Source: Populus alba (taxonomy: Eukaryota > Streptophyta > Magnoliopsida > Malpighiales > Salicaceae). Taken from it: a stretch of DNA of 64,000 bases. The notes under the pieces were generated by a model. That model did not search any database. It saw only the letters and a list, made by a program, of their open reading frames with translations, and was not told the origin of the DNA. Positions 21,198-31,775 of the stretch are shown in pieces. Location: positions 1,302,001-1,366,000 of the forward strand of contig NC_133295.1 of the NCBI RefSeq assembly GCF_005239225.2, in the 5' to 3' direction. Position 1 is the first letter of the stretch, and each line of letters begins with the position of its first letter. The position numbers were made by a program, and so were the translations under genes.

Positions 21198-21640
21198 ATG
21201 TTTCTCTTCATTATGTGCCTCTCTCAATCTCTCTCTTTCATTATGTTTCTCTTCCATTTCCATTCAACAATTTCATCTCCACTCTCCTCAAATCACTCCT
21301 CCTCCTCCTCCTCCTCCTCTTCTTCTCATTTGTGTGCTCATCACCAATCTCTTTCTCTCCTTCAATTCAAACAATCCTTCTCCATTAATAGATCTGCCTC
21401 ATTGGAGTACTGTCAATATCCTTTTCCAAAAACAGAGTCATGGATAGATAGTGCAGACTGCTGCTCGTGGGATGGGGTCACTTATGACATGAAAACCGGG
21501 CACGTCACTGGACTGGACCTCTCTTGCAGCATTCCTTATGGCACCCTCCATTCCAATAGCACCCTTTTTCTTCCTGCATCATCTTCAAAAGCTCGACCTC
21601 TCTGAAAATCATTTCAAAAAGATAGATTTTGAGAATGTGA
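21198..21640 (+). pseudogene. RLP 5' fragment (signal peptide and N-cap)
   Basis: Encodes an RLP start: a signal peptide (LSFIMFLFHFHSTISS), a serine run encoded by a TCC/TCT microsatellite (about 21296-21325), the LRR N-cap (DSADCCSWDGVTYDMKTG; a tyrosine replaces a conserved cysteine) and the first strand LDLSCSIPYGTLHSNSTL. The frame then shifts relative to the intact copies (LFLPASSSKARPL) and stops at 21605; similarity ends by about 21620. No LRR array follows. This is a truncated copy lying head-on after the 3' fragment at 20643. Confidence 0.88.
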
Positions 21641-21680
21641 ATCTCTGTTCTCCTTATCTCTAAGGTCAGAGAGTAAAAAC

Positions 21681-21705
21681 ATATATATATATATATATAT
21701 ATATT
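21681..21705. repeat. AT dinucleotide microsatellite
   Basis: An uninterrupted run of twelve AT units just beyond the point where RLP similarity ends. Confidence 0.95.
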
Positions 21706-23580
21706 GTTTCTTAGAAGACGGTTAAAGAAGAAGGGGAAACCAGCTGTCATGACTATGAACAGATTCTAGAGCTAGGCAGTTATAACAAACCAGTAACAAT
21801 AAATCCAACAACATCAAGTTGGGTAAATCACGTAACAGACTATTCTAGCATTGGCTTACCTTAACCATTTACAGCAACCCTAGTCTTAGTTGATGTGCCA
21901 AGAACTCTCTGCAAGTCTGACTGGGACAATGCCCTAGGTGCCTTGTAAAGGGTTAAAAAATCCACAGCAAGCTCAAACAAATAAAATCCTCCGGATAATA
22001 TTTTTGTAGTCCATAAAAACACTTTGTTTAATTTCTTCTAGTTCTCTTGAGGAACCATACTATCTTCTATCCATTGCGATGGAAGTCATTGGATTTGGAT
22101 AGAACACAACAGGCAACAATTACCAAAACTTTTCCATGACTAAATCGAACCCCCAACCATCAAAAATCTTAAAAAACAAATCAGTAGGTGCCTAAACTTT
22201 TCATTTGCTAAAACTACATTTTTCAGGATAAAAAACTCATGTTTATATCAGATAATGTACTTTATATTCCATCATCTGGAGAATGTTGAAAGGCGTGATA
22301 AAGACCAGTACATGAGGTCTCATGGCTGTGGTTGTGTCAACAAGAGGTTCAACAATGGATAAACACCACTGGGGCAGGATTTTTCCAATACAATTAATAA
22401 TGATCATGCTCCATGTTCAATCAATCAATCAAGGGTTAGAATCAGGGTTTGAGCTGGTAATTGGGAGCTTTAGTTTCAAACACCAAATTCTGTTACCTTT
22501 TCAAAGGGGAGTAAGTGACAAAGGAATTCAGGTGCTGGAGGCATTGTAGACAAATGTAAGGGATTTGATCTTGCAGACAACTTGCAGCTATCAATTCAGG
22601 AGTTTAGAACAAATCCATTTCTGGTAATATTCTTCCCACTTTTGTTGCTACTAGGTATAACTATTATAAGAATAACAGATGAGCCACTCTTTTTAGATTT
22701 CTCGGGTGATCTGGAAAAATGAAACCAGCAACGCATTCAGAGAGAGAAAAATGCATCTCTCATGTGAATTCAAGCATCGAGCAATGTGAGAATTTATGAG
22801 AAGCAGCGCAAGGCTTGCAAGTGTACTTGCCTCCTTTTGGGAACTTGGCTAAGATCCTCTGGCATTTGTTTATGGAACCTCTTCCCTTCTCTCATCCTCT
22901 TGTTTATGAACATATACAAGGAAGAATAGACATGGCATTACCTATCTGGCATTGAAATATGAGGTTTGATCCTGCTGGGCTCCTTTTAATAGAGGATATT
23001 CCTAGCTATATATCTTCTATTTTCTCATACTAGCTAGAGATAGTAATTAGTGGCTGTTATTGCCAATGCTGAAGTACTTGCATGGAATCTAATGGGATGC
23101 TGAAGTACTTTACATGGAATCTAATCACAAATCTTGTAAACTCATCCTGGATATATAGGGGGGGAAAGAGAGTTTGATTTCAAACAATCTCAAAGTTATA
23201 TTATTTCAATACATTTGATTTTATCAAAAATGGAATACTCCATATTATATTAAAAATAAAGGATGATAAAGAGTATCAAAACAAAACTTATAATATTTCG
23301 ATGTAAGATTAGACATGAATAGAATTCCATTTTGTATATATTGAGTTGCGTCTTTAGTAATTAATAAATAAAATTTCTCTAATTTTTTCTAAAAAAATTA
23401 AATTTGATATTTTATCAAATTTATATGCTTTTGGACCTAGTACGGAAAATTGTATCTGATATCCCGCCAAACTCTCATGAGTTTGATTTTTTAAAAAAAA
23501 TTGTGTGTGTGTGGACTATCTTTTTTCGAGCCCACCATATATCCTGGACCTTTCAAGTGAGTGGATTTAGCCTATACTAT
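21706..23580. other. Non-coding spacer with an AAA-ATPase exon trace
   Basis: Around 21880-21950 the minus strand repeats part of the last exon of the AAA-ATPase pseudogene (the stretch equivalent to 18985-19040), and 22090-22130 is the unoccupied form of the solo LTR site. 22245-22320 matches 57057-57125. 23230-23500 is the unoccupied counterpart of the flanks at 28340-28403 and 41957-42180. No intact gene was seen. Confidence 0.55.
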
Positions 23581-24260
23581 GATTGAACCATCAGTACCAA
23601 ACTTTCGATTTTCTACGTAATATTTAATATGGCTAGCGTAGGGATCCTTTCATTAATCTGATTTCTTTCACTTTCATCCATTATGTACTGTACATAGTTC
23701 ATGATTAGAGAGCAAAGGACTCCAACCATTTAATTATCATTTATAAATTTTATAAAAATATATATATACACACACAATTGATATTATTTTAAAAACATGA
23801 CATGGCATATGATCCACTTAAAAATATTTCTTAAAATGTAGAGAAATCTAATGAAAGATAAAATAAATTGTAAGGAAAACCAAACTTCAAAGATGCAATG
23901 AAACCAAGAAAAACCAGGCATAGAGGGGTAGAAGTCTCCAAGAACAGTTGTTATAATTAGAGCACAAAGTGCACGTACGTAGACTTGCTGGAAAAAATGT
24001 CAATTTTGGAAATTAATATTGCCGTGTTTCCAACATTCTTGCATAGTCGACAAAGGGACCTAATTGTATGGAAATATTTGCAATTGAATAATTCAACCTG
24101 CAGTTCCATATTGAATAATTGTATGGTTGCGAAGACTTGGAGGTCAAGGAGGAAAAGGACAGAGCAGATGAAGATTGGTTTTCCCTTGTTGATGCTGGAA
24201 AACAAAAATCTTTTAGTACGCAAGAACCTTGAAACTCCAATCTTGAGGGCTCTGTTTTCC
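23581..24260. repeat. Direct duplication, copy 1 (partner 26748-27430)
   Basis: Shares long, nearly identical stretches with 26748-27430: AATATTTAATATGGCTAGCG, TCCATTATGTACTGTAC, a TATATATACACACACAA run and GACATGGCATATGATCCAC. Copy 2 has a short extra stretch near 26780-26815. No gene was recognised. Confidence 0.8.
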
Positions 24261-26747
24261 GGTAATGCTTCAGTAATAATGTTATTCCTAAACTTTCACT
24301 AAATATTTTCTTTAATTTCCGGTACGCTGCTCTGAAATTCAAAAAGTCTAACTTGTAAAATAATAGATATATTATATTTCTGTCACCATTAATATTTTAT
24401 AACAAATATTTATTTTTTATTAATATTATATAATAAACATATATTTCTTATTTAATGTTATGTAAAAGATATTTATTTTTTTATTAATGCTATAAAAAAA
24501 AATGACTCTTCAGTCCCTTCACTTCAATAAAATAACAAAGTTCAAAGGTTATAAATACTCTTTGAACCATCAAGGTAAATGATTTACAATTTTCATCATT
24601 TACTGCATACATATTTTTTAATTATTTGTTTACATAATCTCATAGTTAAATTATTTATTTATTTAAAATAGAAAAAGGAAAAAGAAAAAAATCAAAGCAT
24701 ATAAATTGAAATATTGATAAGAAAGAAAAGTATTTTTAAAAAAATATTACTGAAATAAGCATGATTAAAATTGGTCAAATAACTATTTAATTACTTTTAA
24801 TACTAAAAGGATTAGTTAATTAAATAAAAAATAGCAACCCCTAAAACACTATTTAATCATTTTAGAAAATTAGTATTGTTGTGTTTTTATTCTTAAAGCA
24901 TGCTAATACAGTGAAAATTACTTTTTAAAGTGTTTTTTTATTTGAAAATTTATTGAAATAATATTTTTGTGGTTTTTTTTTAGATTTATTTTTGACAAAA
25001 AATCAACATTCTTGTAATGCGAACATATTTTTACATTGTTTTAATACATTGATGTCAAGAACCCAGTTAATGCTAGAGGAGCTACAAAAAAAGTTCTAAT
25101 TAGCACATAGACTTGCTGCACATCACTCACATAGACTTGATCTCAACGAAAATGTTAATTTTGGAAATTAATTAATATTGCCGTGTTTAGTCACCAATCC
25201 TTGCGAGGAAATATTCGCAATTGAATAATTCAACCCTCAGTTCTGGACCATTGCCTCTTGCTTTCTGACCTTGATATAAAATTGACACTTCACGAGAGTC
25301 CCAGTTTTACTGCAAGATCGGTTAGTACACTACAACAGCTAAGTCTTGCTGAGTTTTGAGTCAAGAAAGCTAAGTCTACGAAATTCTTTAATTCTTTTTT
25401 ACCAAATTACAGCCGGTCATTATACGAAAACTAAAGTTCAATTATTGGAGATTTTTTGTTTTTTGACACATTAAAATAAAGGGTAAGTAAACACAACTAA
25501 AAAAATAATTAAAAATTAGCCTCCACTCATTTTTAATTTTAAGTTCTCAAATGGATATTTATCATTTAATATTTATTCATCACTTATTATTTTGTAAGAG
25601 ATATTTATTTTTTATTAATACTATTAGAAAGAAATGTCTTTCCAGTCCCTCAATTCCATTAAAATGACAAGGTTCAGGGGTTATAAATACTCCCTGAATC
25701 ATACAGGTAAAGGATTTACAATCTTTATTTTTTATTGTATACATATTTTTTAATTATTTGCTTAATAATATCATGTTAAATTATTTTTTATTTAAAATAA
25801 ATAAAGGAAAAATCAAAGTATATGAATTGAAAGATTGATAAGCAGGTGTTTTTTTTTAAAAAAATATTATTGAATTAAGCATGATCAAAATTTGCATGTC
25901 AAATAACTATTTAATTACTTTTAATACTAAAATGACTAGTTAATTTAAGAAAAATTAACAACCCTTGGAACACTATTTAATTCATTTAGGAAATCAATAT
26001 TACGTCGCGTTTCTATTCTTAGAGCATGTTAATGTGGTGGAGATTATTTTTTAAAATAATTTTTCTTTAAAAATATATTAAAATAATATTTTGTATTTTT
26101 TTATTTTATAAAATTTATTTTTAACAATAAATCAATATTATCGTGTTCCTAGCAAGTTTATACATCTTTTTAATATAGTGATATCAAGCTTTTACATATT
26201 ATACTCTTGTTTAGTAATCAACTAAGGGAGCTCTCCTTGCGTGGAGATCTTTGCAAATAAATAACTCAACCCTCAGTTCCATACTTTCTGAGAAAACAAG
26301 CTACAAAAGAAGTTCTAATTAGCAGATAGACTTGCTGCACATCACTCGTAGAGACTTGATCTCACCAAAAATGTTAATTTCAGAAATTAATTAATATTGC
26401 CGTGTTTCCAACGCTGAGTACTCTTTTTTGGGTCATGAAAAACGATATGTAAGTGCAAAGTCATTACGTAATGATTACTTTGCCTTGCTTTCTTGCTTTT
26501 ATTTTGAGTCAACAAGGAAAGTTGATAGGAACCTTACTTTCTGTAAATAGTGATGGGAATGCATATTGCTTTTTTGTTTTAATTTTTAAATCCTGAAAGA
26601 GGTACGTATTATTCTCACTCAATTTATCAGTATATCAATGTTTTCCATAAATTAATGTTTAGCATTATGGTTCAACCTAGTACGATAGTTTTGCAAACTA
26701 TACATTTAATCTCTATAATTTTAATTGTATTTATGACTTAATTAATT
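24261..26747. other. AT-rich spacer with internal repeats
   Basis: Two related AT-rich blocks, about 24530-25010 and 25640-26150, share landmarks (GGTTATAAATACTC, AGTATATGAATTGAAAGAT, AACTATTTAATTAC). Short copies of the ATAGACTTGATCTCA and GGAAATTAATTAATATTGCCG spacer motifs recur at 25130 and 26345. I see no coding sequence. Confidence 0.5.
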
Positions 26748-28403
26748 ATGATTGAACCGTCAATACCAAACTTTAGATTTTCTATATTTTGATGGAGGTT
26801 ACATGACTTACGTAATATTTAATATGGCTGGCGTAGGGATCCTTTCATTAATCTGATTTTATTCACTTTCATCCATTATGTACTGTACTTAGTTCATCAT
26901 TAGAGAGCAATGGACTCCAACCATTTAATTATCATTCATAAATTTTATAAAAATATATATATACACACACAATTGATATTATTTTAAAAACATGACATGG
27001 CATATGATCCACTTAAAAAATATTTCTTACAATGTAGAGAAATCTAATGAAAGATAAAATAAATTGTAAGGAAAACTAAACTTCAAAGATGCAATGATAC
27101 CAAGAAAAACTAGCTAGGCATAGATCAGGGGTAGAAGTCTCCAAGAACAGTTGTCATCAGACGAGACACAAAGGGAGTTATAATTAGAGCACAAATTGCA
27201 CGCACGTAGACTTGCTGGAAAAATGTCAATTTTTGAAATTAATATTGCCGTGTTTCCACATTCTTGCATAGTCAACAAAGGGACCTAGCTACTTGTGTGG
27301 AAATATTTGCAATTGAATAATTCAACCTGCAGTTCTATATTCAGAACCACTTACTGGTTGCGAAGACTTGGAGGTCAAGGAGGGAAAGGACAGACCAAAT
27401 GAAGATTCAGTTGCAGATATTTTCTGGACCATTGCCTATTGCTTTCTGACCTTGATATAAAATTGACACTTCACGAGAGTCCCAATTTTACTGCAAGATC
27501 GGTTAGTACACTACAACAGCTAAGCACTGCACTCCAGATTTTTCTTTGTACGAACACAAAAAAAACAAAACGAAGGTAGATGTTGTATGTAACCGCAGAT
27601 TTATCCAGCAAAAATCTGGATAATAGCATTATTGTCTTTTGTTGGCATGGAGTCTTATAGAAGACGAGGACGAGTGGTAGAAGTCCCCAGCAACGTACAC
27701 TTCCCATAAGACGAGCTGCAGAGGAAGAGCACAAACTGTATCTATTAATTAGCAAGTAAACATATAAATTGCTATTTTCTGAGAAACATATAAGTTGTTT
27801 AACCCTTCAAGTAAACAGTCCCCTGTTCTTGTTAATAATAGCAATAATAATCTACAGTACATGAACTGTATCTGTTAGCACAAAGACTAGCTGCAAATGT
27901 CAATTTTGGAAATTAGTACTGCCGTGTTTCCAACGCTCACTCTTGTGTGGAATTATTTGCAAGTGAACCTTCAGTTCCATGAAGAGTGGACAGATCACAA
28001 AATGCAGACTTGTTCTCCCTTGTTGATGCTGAAAATAAGAGAAAGACCTTTTAATTAGGAGGACTAATCCCAGAGTATCTTGAGGGCAAGAACCTTCAAA
28101 CTCCATTAATTCTCCATTGATTGTCAGTACTTTTCTAGCAACTGTTCAATAAAGCTATTGCCAGAACGTGTTGACTGTAGACTGGATTGAAGTGGACATA
28201 AGAAGGTGAGGATGACTCTTTAACTCTGCAGCATCCCCACTTGCTTCAGCTGTGAGTAAACTACGATCGTAAATTATTAACAAGTTTTCTTCCGATGTTT
28301 TCTTGGAAATTACATTCTCAAAGTAATATTATTTCAATAAATTTGAATTATCAAAATAGAATACTCCATGTTATATTAAAGATAAAGGATAACATAGAGT
28401 ATT
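26748..28403. repeat. Host flank block, duplicated at 38527-39837
   Basis: The part from 27095 to 28403 recurs almost base for base at 38527-39837, ending at the same junction with the LTR (GAGTATT then TGTCGCACC). The only differences I noticed are small indels, for example two extra T at 39720. The 5' part also duplicates 23581-24260. Non-coding. Confidence 0.93.
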
Positions 28404-30520
28404 TGTCGCACCCCAAAAAAAAAATCCTGGCGCGCGGCATCGGCTGACGATTTTTCTCGTTGTAGCGTTTGCTTTGAATTTGTTCGTGGGAGTCGCCACC
28501 TAGTAATTTATTGAGGGCTACTAGGAAACCTGATGTACTGGTCTTGTCAGAGATCATGGATAAGGGACTGATTGTGGTTAGGGAAGGTATTAGCACCCCT
28601 AACACACCCTACCTGAGATAAGCTGCTTCGTGTTCTGATGTGATTTGAAAATTTAAAATATTAATTAAATTCTTAGGCTTGAATAAATCAGTTATTAAAT
28701 CCCCGAATATATGTAGAAACTTGTCCTCATATTTTCATGGAAAATACAACTTGATTTTATTTGTCCTTGAGATATTTAACCATATTTAAATTAACAAATA
28801 ATTCTTTTTGTCTTTTTTTAATTTTTATAATTCAATAACATATAATAAAAAATACAAACACACACATTCATATTTCACTATTTTATTTTTTTTGTTTCTT
28901 TTCTTTTCTTTTTCTTTTCTTGTCTTTTCTTTCCATAATACAAATACAAATACAAATTCAAAACTAAATAAGAAATTACATCAAACAAAAATTACATTAA
29001 AATTACAATAACAGCCCTAAAACAATATGGAATTCACAGGAACACCTTTTGCACCACTGAAACAGTGCTGGGAGCATTTTCAGGGCAACTGAACGCTGGT
29101 GGCGCGTCTTCCCACGCGCCACCGTCACTGGCGGCGCGTGGGTTCACGCGCCGCCATGAAATCTGGGCAGCGTGAGGGGCTGTAATGGCTTCCTCTCCTC
29201 TCCCTTTCTCTCGCCGGCGGTGACCTGCAATAACAGAAAATGCACAACACAGTCGATTTTAGTTTTTTAGATCTGTTCAAGTTCTCTTCAGATCTGTCCC
29301 GTGCGGGTCTTTTGAATCTGCCTCGCTGCAGATCGGTCATCTCCTTCCTCTCCTCCGTTTCAGGTGGCCAGCAGTGAAGAGGGAAACGACTGAGAAGGGG
29401 GCGTTGCCGCTGGGACTGTTCGGCCGCTGCTGTGGTCGTCGCTGGGTTCTTCAGTTGCGGGGAGATCGGGTGCTGCTGTGGAGGAGCTGCTGCTGTTGGA
29501 GGATGGCGTTGATGGTCCGGAGGAGGAGGTGACGGTGCTGAGAGGGGGAGGGTCTGGTGCTGGTCGGCCGAAGAAGGGCTGCTGCTAACCGGTTGAAGGA
29601 GAAACGGCTGAGAGGAGAGGATTTGTGGGAATCGGGAAGGTCCCTCTGATTTTCAAATGAAAATAGAGGCGTGGCCGAGAGAGGGTGAGGGAGACAGTGA
29701 GGGAAGGGGTGGTCCGGTGCTGATGAGAGGAAGATCGGCGTTGTGGGTGGTGCTGGTTTGGGGAAGAAAAAAAAAATGAAAATGGTGAGGGGGCTGTGCG
29801 GTTTTGGAGGAGAAGGGAGCTATGGCTGTGGGGGTTTTCTGAAAAATGGAGGTCCAGTGGGGGAGAAGGAGAAAATCTCAAAGGAGCTGGGGATCGTGGG
29901 TCTCTGCCCACTGCTCTCGGGACCCGACGAAAATGGCTTCCCCCCCCCTCTTGCAAAGCTGGGAATGAGAAGAAATATGGGTTTTTTTTTCATTATGAGG
30001 AGGGCCAACATGTCGGTGGGAAACAAGGAAAAGAAGACCATGGGTGGGGGCTAAGTAATTAATTTTTAGCCGAAAGAGAGGGATTAAATAATAGTATTGG
30101 GCCAGGGGCAACGGCTAATTTCGGGTGAAGAGAAAAAAATTCTTAGGTTGCCCCTCCTTCCAAAATTCAAAATTCCCTTAGGCAAAAATATTGTTTCGGC
30201 CTCAAAATTGGTCCCTTAATTTTCTTTTTTCTTTTTTTTGTAAAATTTGATTTTTCTTGTTTTTTTTGTATTTTTTGAAAACGAGCAATATCGACGTCGA
30301 CTCAAATACGGAAAATCAATTATTTTAAAAATGACGCGTGAAAAGTCGAACGCGTTTGAAAATCCTTTGAAAAATTAAATTCTTTTTAGACGACGTTGAA
30401 AATGCTAAAATGACGAAAATATATTAAAAAACATATTTTTTGGATTTTCTTTGTTTTTCTCTATTTTTGGATTTTTTTGAAAATATATAAAAAACATGGG
30501 TCAAAAATTGGGTAGCAACA
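28404..30520 (-). mobile_element. LTR 1 of the large element (2117 bp)
   Basis: Plus-strand ends are TGTCGCACCCC and GGGTAGCAACA, so it has TG...CA ends. Just beyond it (30521-30534) the minus strand has a purine run AAAGAGGGGGCATC, a good polypurine tract. This sets the element's sense as minus and this copy as its 3' LTR. The 5-bp GTATT precedes it (28399-28403) and recurs after LTR 3 (41957-41961). A GC-rich part (29095-29950) contains twin hairpins and short GC-rich frames that I do not regard as genes. Confidence 0.9.
29098..29155. other. Twin perfect GC-rich hairpins in LTR 1
   Basis: Two adjacent inverted repeats: GGTGGCGCGT with ACGCGCCACC (29098-29123, 6-base loop) and GGCGGCGCGTG with CACGCGCCGCC (29130-29155, 4-base loop). 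Both arms are perfect. The pair is repeated in the other LTR copies at 37764-37821 and 40533-40590. Confidence 0.9.
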
Positions 30521-30618
30521 GATGCCCCCTCTTTACAATGCTTACGAAGCGAAAATTCTCAAAATTTTGCATAGTAAGCTTTGTAAAGAAAACAAAAGGA
30601 AAATGATTTCATTATCTT

Positions 30619-30800
30619 GGGCGACCTGCCCACACACTCACACTGATCTATTTTCATGGGCGACCTGCCCACACATACTCACTCTAGTCTATTTTCACGG
30701 GCGACCGACCCACACATACTCACCCTAGTCTATTTTCACGGGTGACCGACCCACACTCTCCCAATAGTCTATTTTCACGGGCGACCTGCCCACACATTGG
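30619..30800. repeat. Minisatellite 1 (GGGYGACC-core units)
   Basis: Five units of about 38-42 bp containing TCTATTTTCACGGGCGACC or close variants and ending in CCCACACAT-type tails. Each core is a short inverted repeat such as GGGCGACCTGCCC. Confidence 0.88.
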
Positions 30801-30804
30801 GTTT

Positions 30805-31045
30805 ACCTGAGATCTCATCTGGCGACCTCATTCAACTGGAACGAAAATATTGCGTAACTCGGTTAACCTGAAATCCCATCTGGCGATTCCCTTTAACCAA
30901 AGCTACATGAGATCCCATCTGGCGACCTCATTCAACTGGAACTAAACTGTGTAACTCGGTTAACCTGAAATCCCATCTGGCGATTCCCTTTAACCAAAGC
31001 TACATGAGATCCCATCTGGCGACCTCATTTAACCAAAACAAAAGA
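30805..31045. repeat. Minisatellite 2 (CATCTGGCGA units)
   Basis: Alternating units with GAGATCCCATCTGGCGACCT and GAAATCCCATCTGGCGATTC, repeated about five times with intervening GGTTAACCTG and AACCAAAGCTACAT. Confidence 0.85.
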
Positions 31046-31058
31046 ATGTGTAAAAAAT

Positions 31059-31475
31059 GGTCTCATTGTACGGGTGACTAACCCTAGAAAAAAGCCGGTC
31101 TCATTGTACGGGTGACGAACCCTAGAAAAAAGCTGGTCTCATTGTACGGGTGACGAACCCTAGTGCTGCTGGTCTCATTGTACGGGTGACGAACCCTAGT
31201 GCTGTGCTGGTCTCATTGTACGGGTGACGAACCCTAGAAAAATGGTGGTCTCATTGTACGGGTGACGAACCCTAGAAAGATGCTGGTCTCATTGTACGGG
31301 TGACGAACCCTAGAAAAATGGTGGTCTCATTGTACGGGTGACGAACCCTAGAAAGATGCTGGTCTCATTGTACGGGTGACGAACCCTAGAAAAATGGTGG
31401 TCTCATTGTACGGGTGACGAACCCTAGAAAGATGCTGGTCTCATTGTACGGGTGACGAACCCTAGAAAAATGCTG
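31059..31475. repeat. Minisatellite 3 (about 38 bp, 11 units)
   Basis: Eleven units of GGTCTCATTGTACGGGTGAC followed by GAACCCTAG and a short variable tail (AAAAATGGT, AAAGATGCT or TGCTGCT). Two tail types alternate over the last six units, so a two-unit block of about 76 bp was itself amplified. Confidence 0.93.
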
Positions 31476-31479
31476 TGAA

Positions 31480-31775
31480 GTGCGGTCTCATTGTAATGGG
31501 TGACCTACCCACGTGGAAAAAATATGAAGTGTGGTCTCATTGTAATGGGTGACCTACCCAGATGGAAAAAATATGATGAAGTGGTCTCGTTGTGATGGGC
31601 GACCTACCCAAATAGAAAGAATATGAAATGCGATCTCATTGTAATGGGTGACCTACCCAGATGGAAAAAATGTGGAAAACTGCGGTCTCATTGTCATGGG
31701 TGACCTACCCGGATGGAAAAAAATATGATGAACGGTCTTATTATGATGGGCGACCTACCCAGATGGAAAAAATGT
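31480..31775. repeat. Minisatellite 4 (about 49 bp, 6 units)
   Basis: Six units with GGTCTCATTGTAATGGGTGA, CCTACCCAGATGG and an AAAAAATATGA tail. It is related to minisatellite 3 through the shared GGTCTCATTGT start and hairpin core. Confidence 0.9.

Noticed and set aside
29125..29956. Several GC-rich frames of 70-260 codons on the minus strand in the LTRs (also 37791-38576 and 40560-41478)
   Set aside because: Composition is driven by a GC-rich part of the LTR. The frames differ between LTR copies through single-base indels and show no domain, so I do not call them genes.
30619..31775. Possible CRISPR-like array
   Set aside because: Units are contiguous minisatellites without unique spacers, in a plant retroelement.
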